Of a stretch of 28,879 nucleotides of DNA, positions 1 through 7,068 are shown one piece after another. Source of the stretch: Spirochaetia bacterium (GTDB taxonomy: Bacteria; Spirochaetota; Spirochaetia; Treponematales; Breznakiellaceae); the NCBI GenBank assembly GCA_025997755.1, contig BNVA01000007.1:1-28879 (forward strand), in the 5' to 3' direction. Made by a program: the position numbers and the translations under genes. Positions within the stretch are counted from its first letter, which is position 1. Each line of letters starts with the position of its first letter. Below the pieces are notes generated by a model. That model was not told where the DNA came from. It saw only the letters and a program-made list of their open reading frames with translations, and made no database searches.

Positions 1-1
1 G

Positions 2-535
2 CTAATTATTTTTAACGTGCTTCTGTTTGAAACAATAGATACCGCCTGTAGAAGGGCCATGTGCGCGGCAAAGCAAATAAAAACGTTAAAAATGGATACA
101 TTTAAAGAAATCGATAAAGATATAGATATTAGTCTTGGCATCGGTGGAAATGCTGGAGACATCTACTTTTTCGGATTTGGACTCAATAATAGTTGCTACA
201 ATTACAATGGCTTAGGAGAAAGGGTTGGTATCACAAAGAAATTAGAAAGGTTGTCGGGCAGAAAGGTGTTTAAGTACGACGAAGAGCGGTACTACAAGAC
301 ACCTCACGATAAACCTGAACATATTATGCTATCAAAAAAGTTTCATGATATTATATCTGAAAAGCATGATCATAATATTGAAGACATGAAATTTCCGGAT
401 AGGTTGCGCGAAGACATATGTGATGATATGATATATGGTTTTAGCGAAAAACTATTGCCCACAACCTGTTCGAATCCTCTGAAATGCGATGGTTGTATAA
501 CCTGCATATCAAAACCTGAAGGAGAATCAAAATGA
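2..535 (+). CDS. Class III nucleotide cyclase-like protein, C-terminal part (5' end outside window)
   Basis: The frame is open from base 2, so the gene begins upstream and the GTG at 17 is probably internal. The visible 177 residues resemble the second half of a class III adenylate/guanylate cyclase catalytic domain: an A-x3-CAAK helix, then ISLGIGGNAGDIYF, matching the family pattern for a strand-turn-strand ending in G-[DE]-[VI]-x-[VF], then LGERVGITKKLERL at the place of the usual I-G-D-x-V-N-x-A-x-R-L-E. The usual Asn and transition-state Arg of that motif appear replaced by Gly and Lys, so activity or substrate may differ from housekeeping cyclases. A Cys-rich tail (CSNPLKCDGCITC) follows and is not part of the cyclase fold. 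The gene overlaps the next by 4 bases (ATGA), so the two are translationally coupled. It is AT-rich compared with genes to the right. The metal-binding half lies outside the window and cannot be checked. Confidence 0.6.
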   Translation, partial: LIIFNVLLFETIDTACRRAMCAAKQIKTLKMDTFKEIDKDIDISLGIGGNAGDIYFFGFGLNNSCYNYNGLGERVGITKKLERLSGRKVFKYDEERYYKTPHDKPEHIMLSKKFHDIISEKHDHNIEDMKFPDRLREDICDDMIYGFSEKLLPTTCSNPLKCDGCITCISKPEGESK

Positions 536-1242
536 ATCGCATAATGCTTTTTGAAGATCATGAAGATGAGCGTGCCGAAATTTTCAAATTGATCAACCAA
601 GTAATTCCAGTAGATCAATTTATTTGCGATACTCATGAAAGTATTCGAGATTTTGATGCTACAACAATAAATAGTCGTGAAGCAATCAGTGCTATTATCA
701 CTGATATTTTGCATTCTGTCAAAGACCTTTCTGGTTATCATGATTTATTGGATCGGGCTAAAAACTGTAAGACAAAAAAAGATAAGAGGCTTATGATAGC
801 GAAAGCTAATTCGATTTTGATTGATGCCGCAGTTCAAAACATGTTTCATATAGCAAAAATATGGATAGAAATAAAAAGTCATATATTTATTATTACGAAA
901 ATCAATCATCCAAATTTTGTTAGTATACTTGAAAAAGTTAGTAATGATAATAGTATTCAAGAACTCTTTTCACATAAAATCAGTGACCTGATTGCAGAAA
1001 TCAATCAGAACCCCACTGATATGTATGAGTGTGGCAATATATTTGTATTTTTCAAGAAAGAATTTTATATAAAAAACAAAGAAAAATCTAAATATGAATC
1101 ATCACAAAAAAGTAAGTTCCTGTCTGAAAGTGAAGAAGTTGAAGTGAATTTCCCATATCAACAAACTACCAGTGATTTTGACAAGTGGTTTGTTTTGCAT
1201 CTTGCAAAAATATTGGGGATTACTTTGGAAGAAGGTGATTGA
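532..1242 (+). CDS. Receiver-like (response-regulator-like) protein of the cyclase operon
   Basis: 236 residues. The N-terminus reads RIMLFEDHEDERAEI, like the first strand and acidic pair (E8, D9) of a receiver domain. AIITDI, with D58, sits where the phospho-acceptor strand would be, and HIFIITKINHP (about residue 115) could be the later strand carrying the conserved Thr/Lys. Between them is an unusually long Lys-rich insert, and the last 70 residues (rich in Lys, Ser and Glu) match nothing I recognise. No DNA-binding output domain is visible. It starts with ATG inside the stop of the cyclase gene, and the nucleosidase gene starts at its stop, so the three proteins are probably made together. 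It may be a partner or sensor of the cyclase. The receiver assignment rests on pattern resemblance only; it could be a divergent unrelated alpha/beta protein. Confidence 0.5.
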   Translation: MNRIMLFEDHEDERAEIFKLINQVIPVDQFICDTHESIRDFDATTINSREAISAIITDILHSVKDLSGYHDLLDRAKNCKTKKDKRLMIAKANSILIDAAVQNMFHIAKIWIEIKSHIFIITKINHPNFVSILEKVSNDNSIQELFSHKISDLIAEINQNPTDMYECGNIFVFFKKEFYIKNKEKSKYESSQKSKFLSESEEVEVNFPYQQTTSDFDKWFVLHLAKILGITLEEGD

Positions 1243-1244
1243 GA

Positions 1245-2429
1245 GTGAGTGACATAAAAAACATAATCAGAAAAAAAATAGCTACTTTGCTTGAGCAGAA
1301 AGGTGGTGCCATTGAAAGGCTTTATAATGAATGCAAAAGTATTTATGATCAAAAACCAGTCAGCTTATCAAAAATATCGATTGATAAACAAAGTATTGAT
1401 ATTTTAATTTTAACTGCGACTGAGATAGAAACAAAGGCACTGCTTCATATACTGCAAAAAAATGGGGAAAACAATTGGGAAACCTGTCTTGTTAATGGTT
1501 TTTTTTATCACGCAGGAAAAATCGGTTTGTACAATATTGTTCATGTCCAATCTGAACCCGGTGCTGAGCGTATGGGTGCTTCGTATGACGCAACTCGTCA
1601 AGCGATAAAAGTATGGAATCCCAAAATGGTAATATCTGTAGGCATAGCGTACGGTAAAGAACCCGCAGTTCACCAGTTGGGGGATGTCCTTTTTTTAACA
1701 CACGCCATTACATATAGTGGAGCTAAAATATCTGACGGCAAAATTTTCTATCATAATGGTGGATGGGCACCTTCTTCGGACCCTTATCTGAATAGAGTGG
1801 TAGATTTTATTTCAAAGCTAAAGCATGGTTTTAATTTGCATTCAGGAACAATGATAACGGGTGAGAATATTATTGATAACGAAGAATACAAAACCATGTT
1901 ATTTGATTCAGCCGATTGCTTAGAACCAATTGGGGGAGAAATGGAATCCTATGGTATTTACAAAGCGGCTTTTGAGGCGAGGATTCAATATTGTTTCGTA
2001 TTAAAAGGAGTTTGTGATTGGGGAGTCAGTAAAAATGACATCGATAAAATCACCCAAGATAAGATTCAATATTATGCGGCAGATAATGCGCTTTCCCTTG
2101 TAACGATAATGTTATCTGATAAATTGTATTTTAACGACATAGGAATCCAAACGGTTGGTGATTATGCTGCTGTTTTGCGAATAAAGGAGCAACTGTACCA
2201 ACACCCCAAATTGATACAAGCAGTTGAGGAAGTACATAAGCTTTTTGAATACTACAGAGGCTTTTATGGAGATGCGGAATTTATTAGTTTTTTGAACGAC
2301 ATGAAGGAGTTTGGTTTTTGTGATCACAACAATAATCTGACTGAAAAAGGAGTTTTGCTGTTATTCAGTCTTCCCTCTTTTAACCCCAAAAGCTTATATA
2401 AGGACAACGTCACTGACAAGGAGAAGTGA
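1245..2429 (+). CDS. Nucleoside phosphorylase/nucleosidase-family protein (possible effector)
   Basis: PNP/UDP phosphorylase superfamily, the group including MTA/SAH nucleosidases, which cleave the N-glycosidic bond of nucleosides. With GTG 1245 as start (394 residues), residues 1-48 are a helical, charged leader and the phosphorylase domain begins at IDILILTATEIETKAL. Family marks include VISVGIAYG (glycine-rich strand), GGEMESYG with E234 at the purine/ribose-binding Met-Glu position, and KGVCDWG with D258 as the expected catalytic Asp. About 90 C-terminal residues after the domain look like a small winged-helix (FLNDMKEFGFCDHNNNLTEKG). GTG 1245 is preferred over TTG 1239 because GAAGG at 1231-1235 is 9 bases from the GTG but only 3 from the TTG. 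The extra N- and C-terminal parts argue against a housekeeping MTAN. Proteins of this family occur as effectors in nucleotide-centred conflict systems, which fits the cyclase two genes upstream. Confidence 0.75.
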   Translation: MSDIKNIIRKKIATLLEQKGGAIERLYNECKSIYDQKPVSLSKISIDKQSIDILILTATEIETKALLHILQKNGENNWETCLVNGFFYHAGKIGLYNIVHVQSEPGAERMGASYDATRQAIKVWNPKMVISVGIAYGKEPAVHQLGDVLFLTHAITYSGAKISDGKIFYHNGGWAPSSDPYLNRVVDFISKLKHGFNLHSGTMITGENIIDNEEYKTMLFDSADCLEPIGGEMESYGIYKAAFEARIQYCFVLKGVCDWGVSKNDIDKITQDKIQYYAADNALSLVTIMLSDKLYFNDIGIQTVGDYAAVLRIKEQLYQHPKLIQAVEEVHKLFEYYRGFYGDAEFISFLNDMKEFGFCDHNNNLTEKGVLLLFSLPSFNPKSLYKDNVTDKEK

Positions 2430-2430
2430 T

Positions 2431-2493
2431 ATGGACAAGCATAAGTTGAATCAAAATCCGCAGAGCTCTGCTCTGCGGATTTTGATTAATTGA
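2431..2493 (+). CDS. 20-codon ORF with strong RBS, possible remnant of a fourth operon gene
   Basis: ATG at 2431 follows AAGGAG (2418-2423) with a 7-base spacer, one of the better ribosome binding sites in the window, and lies directly after the stop of the nucleosidase gene. The frame gives MDKHKLNQNPQSSALRILIN and then stops. Codons 7 onwards lie within the 18-bp inverted repeat at 2449-2487. It could be the first codons of a lost fourth gene cut off when the hairpin block arrived, a leader-like peptide, or chance. No homology is recognised. Confidence 0.25.
   Translation: MDKHKLNQNPQSSALRILIN
2449..2487. terminator. Perfect 18-bp inverted repeat, terminator-like
   Basis: Arm AATCAAAATCCGCAGAGC (2449-2466), loop TCT, and the exact reverse complement at 2470-2487. 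The stem has a GC-rich top and an A-rich/T-rich base, so it would work as an intrinsic terminator in either direction, with the T-rich 3' arm serving as the U-tract. It lies 20 bases past the nucleosidase stop and probably ends the cyclase operon. Confidence 0.65.
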
Positions 2494-2511
2494 CTTCCCA
2501 TCCGTCAATTA
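2487..2511. repeat. Second hairpin of the 2449-2553 cluster
   Basis: TAATTGAC (2487-2494) pairs with GTCAATTA (2504-2511) around a 9-base loop. It abuts the 18-bp terminator-like repeat and could be an alternative structure or part of a mobile-element end. Confidence 0.35.
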
Positions 2512-2526
2512 TACTATAGCTTTCAG

Positions 2527-2553
2527 CCGCAGCAAGCTGCGGGGTATTAACCC
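2527..2553. repeat. REP-like GC-rich palindrome with trailing GGGT/ACCC
   Basis: CCGCAGC (2527-2533), AA, GCTGCGG (2536-2542), followed by GGGTATTAACCC, whose ends also pair over 4 bases. The reverse strand reads as a TTAATACCCCGCAGC-type palindrome, a layout I associate with REP-like elements in other bacteria. It sits exactly where the methyltransferase pseudogene loses homology, so it may mark the deletion or insertion junction. Copy number in the genome is unknown to me. Confidence 0.35.
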
Positions 2554-2571
2554 AACCGCTTCGCAATAAAA

Positions 2572-3062
2572 TTGGGGCTTGTGTTGCCGGACTGGATATG
2601 GTGGAAAGCGAAACATCCGCCTATGCGAAAAACAACGATTAACAATGTATTAGACTTTAATCTTCCTTATGACAAAGACAATGTATTATCGCTGATACCG
2701 CCGCATCATCAGGAAGAATTAGCGACATATACAAATTTCGTAGCGGCCGGCTATCGACGGGTGCGTAACGGTAAACAGTGCTTGGAATTACGTTTTGACG
2801 GGTTGGCGGGTTGCTTGCGGACGCCGGAAGGCGGAAGCAGTAAACAATTTTTGGTGGTGAAAAAAAACAACGAAACTCACGCACGGGTGCTTTCTCCCCG
2901 TGAAACCGCCCGGCTCATGGGCGTTCCTGATACGTTTAATCTTCCCGGGACATACAACAGCGCCTATAAAGCAATGGGGACGCCGTAGCGTTGCCGGTTG
3001 CGGTGTTTGTCGGGAAATATTTTTTAACGCCATTAGCAAAGGTAATTTATAATGAATACTAG
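2572..3062 (+). pseudogene. DNA cytosine-5 methyltransferase, C-terminal fragment with frameshift
   Basis: Only the C-terminal target-recognition and motif IX-X part of a C5 methyltransferase survives: LPDWIWW, CLRTPEGGSSKQFLVV, then LSPRETARLMGVPDTF and YKAMG. The same frame is closed by TAA at 2548-2550, so the AdoMet-binding and Pro-Cys catalytic motifs are absent. At the G run 2976-2979 the frame breaks: as written it ends AMGTP-stop at 2988, but read one base back it continues DAVALPVAVFVGKYF, the expected motif X, to a natural stop at 3060-3062. That native end overlaps the start of the next gene (ATG 3052), the layout of a modification-restriction gene pair. The protein cannot be an active methyltransferase. 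Confidence 0.85.
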
Positions 3063-3989
3063 CGCCGAAAAACGGCTTAAACAATTTCAGGCGGAACGAA
3101 ATGCCGTAACCAAAGGTCCGCTTGCCTTACTCGTACAATTAACCCGCATGATACAAGATAAAAAATTCCCCCTCAAGGCTGATGATTTCTTAACGGAAAA
3201 CAAAGGACAAGTCGCCGGGCTGGGCGGTGGTAACTTAAAGAAAATTCTTAAAGAGCATGGCATTACTCAAATCCTCGCTTCCGAAGGCGGGCGCACCAGC
3301 CGCGGCAACATGGGCTTGATGATGAAGTATATAGAATTTTTAAACGTATGGAATAAAACCGAAACTATAGATTTTAAAGTTGTTGAAACATTTTGGGCGG
3401 GACAGGTTCAGGAATATTTTAGAAATCAGCCTTTTACATTAAGTTCCGATACATCACGTACGATTGCCGCAAGTCTTGATGAATTGTTTGAACAGGCAAA
3501 AAAACGGCAAAAGCAAAATCCCGGAATGCAGTATTTAGGAACTATGCTACAGCACCTTGTAGCGGCGAAATTGTCTATTATTTTACCGTCAGAAAAATTT
3601 GAGATTCACGGCGCTTCCGTAGCGGACTCGCCGACCGATCGAAGTGGCGATTTTATTATTAACAATACAATCATTCATTGCACAACCGCCCCCGGCGATC
3701 CGCTCATCCAAAAGTGCAAAGTAAACATTCGGAGCGGATGTCTTCCGGTTATCATTACCATTTTCGACCGTGTAAAAAACGTTTACGATTTAGCCGCCGA
3801 TGCCGATATTTCTGGCAGGGTTGAGGTATGGGATATACAGCAATTTTTATCAACTAATATCAATGAGCATGGTTTTTTGATGAGCAAATACGCACTACCA
3901 AATTGGCTGATATTATTGAAAAATACAACCAAATCATTGACGAAAAAGAAACAGACCCAAGCCTTAAAATTGAGTTTGAAACAAAATGA
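3052..3989 (+). pseudogene. DUF4928 putative type II restriction endonuclease, frameshifted near the C-terminus
   Basis: Resembles the DUF4928 family, small proteins encoded beside C5 methyltransferases and presumed to be the cognate restriction enzymes. Recognisable stretches are the conserved SEGGRTSRGNMG, PGMQYLGTMLQHLVAAKL, the SGDFIINNTIIHCTTAPGDPL core and VEVWDIQQFLSTNINEHG. At the T run 3873-3878 one base seems lost: the written frame runs on with unrelated basic sequence to 4125, while the -1 frame restores FFDEQIRTTKLADIIEKYNQ and a conserved ETDPSLKIE ending, with stop at 3987-3989. Loss of about 37 native residues probably inactivates it, although the core is intact; a sequencing error in the T run would make the gene whole. 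It overlaps the native end of the methyltransferase by 11 bases. Confidence 0.75.
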
Positions 3990-3992
3990 ATT

Positions 3993-4237
3993 ATGCCGGA
4001 TAAATTTGACCCTCAAAAACGCAGTGAAATTATGTCAAAAGTCCACGGCTCAAATACTACGCCGGAGAAAATTGTTTTTGGCATGGCTGTCCAACTTGCC
4101 GACACGCAAAAATACGTCCCGTTGATAATGCTGGATATTGGAATAAAAAATTGGATAGAACATTAGAACGAGACCAAAAAAACATCAAAAAACTGGAAGA
4201 ATTAGGATATAATGGCACACAAGAACCGCATCATTAA
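3993..4237 (+). pseudogene. Vsr-like (very short patch repair) endonuclease remnant
   Basis: ATG 3993 opens a frame with the typical Vsr start, FDPQKRSEIMSKVHGSNTTPE, up to about 4080. It then loses homology and hits TAG at 4164. In another frame, from about 4118, the Vsr C-terminal signature appears, DNAGYWNKKLDRTLERDQKN then IKKLEELGY, ending at 4235-4237. About 245 bases remain of the roughly 430 expected; the central part with the catalytic Asp and the HGCFWH-type motif is missing. Vsr genes commonly accompany C5 methyltransferases and repair T:G mismatches from 5-methylcytosine deamination, which fits the neighbours. Non-functional as it stands. Confidence 0.7.
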
Positions 4238-4269
4238 TATAAAAATTGACATCTAACCGTACCCCCGCA

Positions 4270-4298
4270 TTGACAGACCTTCGATTTTCTGATAACGT
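4270..4298 (+). promoter_or_regulatory. Candidate sigma-70-like promoter for the iolB operon
   Basis: TTGACA (4270-4275), 17-base spacer, TAACGT (4293-4298). The -35 is consensus, the -10 weak. A second TTGACA at 4248-4253 and a TATAGT at 4304-4309 lie nearby but are not properly spaced. It would give a leader of about 55 bases before the iolB start. Confidence 0.3.
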
Positions 4299-4359
4299 TT
4301 TCATATAGTTTCACAAAAATATCACATTACCGGATAAAAGTGATGCTATGGGAGGCTTT

Positions 4360-5166
4360 ATGCAATATTATCATCCTGTGCCGTTTGCGCATGGGTTTAA
4401 TATGCTTTCTTCGCGCTCAGGCGAAGCTGCGGATATGTTGATGGATTTTGGCGTACTTGTTCTTGACGAGGGGGAAACGTATGAATGGCAGTCTGCAACC
4501 GACGAGCAGTGCTGGCTTCTTTCGAGGGGCAGCGCCCTAGTTACTTGGGAAGAAAAAAAGCAGGAAATTTCCCGCCCGAACCTTTTTGACTATTCGCCTT
4601 GGTGTCTTTCCGTGCCCAAAAATGTAAAAGTTACGATAAATGCAGGCAAGGGCGGCGCGGAATTTTACTTTAACGCGACGAACAATCCTAAAAAATTTGC
4701 TTCAAAACTTTTTACGCCGGAAGAGTGCCGCAGTGAGCTGCGCGGCAAGGGTACAATGAACGAGACATCTACCCGCGTGGTGCGTACCTGTTTTGACGAT
4801 ACGAACCGCCCGGAATCGAACCTCGTTATAGGGGAAGTTATCGGTGTGCCGGGTAAATGGTCAAGCTATCCGCCTCACCACCACCCGCAGCCGGAAATCT
4901 ACCATTACAGATTTTTACCGGAACAGGGTTTTGGACTTACGCTCATCGGCGATAAGCCTCATGTAATAAGAGATCGCGATACAATATTTATACGGAAAGG
5001 TGAGGTTCATCCTCATGTAACCGCGCCGGGCTATGCCATGTGGTACCTCTGGGTGATTCGGCACATAGAAGGCGCTCACTATGGACCCGCTACAAACACC
5101 CCGATCTTTTTAAAAGAGCATGAGTGGGTAACCGGCGACGAAAAAAATATTTGGCAACCGAAATAG
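4360..5166 (+). CDS. iolB: 5-deoxy-glucuronate isomerase IolB
   Basis: Isomerises 5-deoxy-D-glucuronate to 2-deoxy-5-keto-D-gluconate in the myo-inositol catabolic pathway; cytoplasmic double-cupin (KduI/IolB) enzyme. The 268 residues match the family's usual length. The metal-site motif HHHPQPEIYHYRF begins at H173 and supplies the conserved His/Glu ligands; a later GEVHPHVTAPGY carries another His ligand. ATG 4360 is chosen over ATG 4348 because GGGAGG (4350-4355) lies between the two and only serves the downstream one. The gene is first in a row of co-directional genes, 38 bases before iolD. Other inositol genes (iolG, iolE, iolC, iolJ) are not in the window and would have to lie elsewhere. 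Confidence 0.93.
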   Translation: MQYYHPVPFAHGFNMLSSRSGEAADMLMDFGVLVLDEGETYEWQSATDEQCWLLSRGSALVTWEEKKQEISRPNLFDYSPWCLSVPKNVKVTINAGKGGAEFYFNATNNPKKFASKLFTPEECRSELRGKGTMNETSTRVVRTCFDDTNRPESNLVIGEVIGVPGKWSSYPPHHHPQPEIYHYRFLPEQGFGLTLIGDKPHVIRDRDTIFIRKGEVHPHVTAPGYAMWYLWVIRHIEGAHYGPATNTPIFLKEHEWVTGDEKNIWQPK

Positions 5167-5204
5167 TAGTGAGCAGTGAAAAGCAATCAGGAGGAGAAAA
5201 AGTT

Positions 5205-7064
5205 ATGAAAGTGATAAGATTAACGGTGGGACAGGCGGTTTTGCGGTTTTTGGACAATCAATATGTTGAAGTTGACGGCGAGGAAATTAAATTTGTGGAG
5301 GGCGTGTTCGGGATTTTCGGGCATGGCGTTGTCGTAGGAATGGGCGAGGCGCTTGCCGCTCATGACCACAACCTGCGTTTCTATCAGGCAAAAAACGAAC
5401 AGGGCGCAGGTCATGCCGCCATGGGTTTTGCAAAACAGCACAACAGGCATAAAATTTTGGCTGTTTGCAGCTCAATAGGTCCCGGCGCACTTAACATGGT
5501 AACGGCAGCCGGTACTGCAACTGTAAATCACATACCGGTACTTTTTCTTCCAAGCGATGCCTTCGCCTGCCGTCAACCGGATCCGGTACTCCAACAGGTT
5601 GAAATTCCTACAGACTATACCTGTACGGCAAGCGATGCCTTTAGAGCGGTAAGCCGCTACTGGGACAGGGTGAACCGCCCCGAACAGTTGATGACGGCTC
5701 TAATAAACGCGATGCGTGTGTTGACCGATCCTGCCGAAGCCGGAGCGGTAACTGTTTCGCTGCCGCAGGATGTACAGGGCGAGGCTTTCGACTATCCGGC
5801 GGAATTTTTTGAAAAACGTATTCATCATATTGAGCGCCGCATACCCACAAAGGGGCAGATTGAGAGGGCGTTGAATCTTCTTACCAAAGCTGATAAACCC
5901 CTTGTGATCTGCGGCGGAGGTGTCCGCTTCTCATGCGCCGGTAAGGAACTTGAAGCCTTTTGTGAAAACCGACACATCCCTTTTTCCGAGACGCAGGCGG
6001 GCAAAGGCACCATTTCTTGGGACAATCCATACAATTTAAGCGGCATAGGCACTACTGGCAGTGCGGCGTCGAACAAATTGGCAAAGGAAGCCGATTTAAT
6101 AATAGCCGTAGGCACCCGTTTAGGCGATTTTACAACCTGCTCCAAGTGGCTGTTCCAGAATCCAAACTGCAGGATAGTTACGATCAACGTTGCTTCATTT
6201 GATGCATATAAAATGAATGCCGAACCTATAATCGCCGACGCAAAACTAATGGTAAAGGCTCTGGACAAAGCGGCAGGCTCTTATAAATCAAAATGGGGAG
6301 ACAGGATCAAGGAAGTAAAGGATGAGTGGAATACCGAGGTAGACCGTCTTTACAACGAGGACGACCCCAAGGGTCTTTCTCAGGCTAGGGTTTTAGGCGA
6401 GCTTAACGACAGGCTTTTACCGAAAGACACAATCGTGGTCTCAGGATCGGGTTCGGTTCCAAGCGACATGCAGAGGGTATGGCGTGCAAGAAAACCGGAC
6501 ACATATCACATGGAATACGGGTTTTCCTGTATGGGCTACGAAGTAGCCGCCGCGTTAGGTGTAAAAATCGCTTTCCCCGATAAGGAAGTTGTTACGGTCA
6601 TAGGAGACGGCGCTTATACAATGCTTCATACCGAATTGTTGACTGCTGTTCAAGAGGGAAAAAAGATCATCGTAGTTGTGTTGGACAACGCAGGTTTTCA
6701 CTGTATTGATAACTTGCAGAATAGCCAGAACATTGAGCATTTCGGCAACGAGTGGAGGAAACGCGACGAAAAGACTGGATGCCTGTCAGGTAAATCCGTA
6801 GAAGTGGACTATGCCAAAAATGCGGAAAGCTGGGGCGCAAAAGGATACACCGCGCGGACAATAGATGAGCTTCACAAAGCGGTAAAGAGCGCCCTTGCCG
6901 AAAAAGAATGTTGTCTTATCGACGTAAAGGTAACTCCAAAATCCATGACAATTGGCTATGAAAGCTGGTGGCGGGTCGGCACCGCGCAAGTTTCTACAAA
7001 CCCTAAAGTTGAAAAAGCGGCAAAGGCAATGGCTGCCGAAGCTGCAAAGGCTAGAAAGTTTTAA
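5205..7064 (+). CDS. iolD: 3D-(3,5/4)-trihydroxycyclohexane-1,2-dione acylhydrolase IolD
   Basis: Thiamine-diphosphate enzyme that opens the ring of trihydroxycyclohexanedione to 5-deoxy-glucuronate, the substrate of IolB just upstream. 619 residues, close to the family norm of about 640. N-terminal pyrimidine-binding domain with the catalytic Glu in [12 protein letters not shown] (E65); central domain near residues 225-370; C-terminal PP domain with the ThDP motif [12 protein letters not shown] (467 onward) and N495 in LDNAGFH. Start ATG 5205 follows AGGAGGA (5189-5195) at good distance; the frame is open back to 5124 but that part overlaps iolB and has no homology. The tail after residue 600 ([12 protein letters not shown]) is a low-complexity Ala/Lys helix. 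Confidence 0.93.
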   Translation: MKVIRLTVGQAVLRFLDNQYVEVDGEEIKFVEGVFGIFGHGVVVGMGEALAAHDHNLRFYQAKNEQGAGHAAMGFAKQHNRHKILAVCSSIGPGALNMVTAAGTATVNHIPVLFLPSDAFACRQPDPVLQQVEIPTDYTCTASDAFRAVSRYWDRVNRPEQLMTALINAMRVLTDPAEAGAVTVSLPQDVQGEAFDYPAEFFEKRIHHIERRIPTKGQIERALNLLTKADKPLVICGGGVRFSCAGKELEAFCENRHIPFSETQAGKGTISWDNPYNLSGIGTTGSAASNKLAKEADLIIAVGTRLGDFTTCSKWLFQNPNCRIVTINVASFDAYKMNAEPIIADAKLMVKALDKAAGSYKSKWGDRIKEVKDEWNTEVDRLYNEDDPKGLSQARVLGELNDRLLPKDTIVVSGSGSVPSDMQRVWRARKPDTYHMEYGFSCMGYEVAAALGVKIAFPDKEVVTVIGDGAYTMLHTELLTAVQEGKKIIVVVLDNAGFHCIDNLQNSQNIEHFGNEWRKRDEKTGCLSGKSVEVDYAKNAESWGAKGYTARTIDELHKAVKSALAEKECCLIDVKVTPKSMTIGYESWWRVGTAQVSTNPKVEKAAKAMAAEAAKARKF

Positions 7065-7068
7065 AAAC

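Noticed and set aside
370..741. 123-codon - strand frame over the cyclase and receiver-like genes
   Set aside because: Antisense to two overlapping operon genes; the sequence is a low-quality mirror of AT-rich codons with no recognisable domain.
2520..2571. Integron attC-like site
   Set aside because: A palindrome ending in an AAC-type triplet looked suggestive, but a proper pair of GTTRRRY/RYYYAAC core sites is not present.
2970..2990. Programmed -1 frameshift in the methyltransferase
   Set aside because: The run is only G4 with no slippery heptamer or downstream structure, and the gene is already missing its catalytic half, so decay is the simpler explanation.
3987..4125. C-terminal 45 residues of the long DUF4928 frame as a real extension
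   Set aside because: They read through the Vsr remnant in the wrong frame, while the conserved DUF4928 ending is found in the -1 frame and stops at 3989.
5825..6268. 147-codon - strand frame inside iolD
   Set aside because: Shadow of the iolD reading frame, which has conserved ThDP-enzyme sequence across the whole interval.
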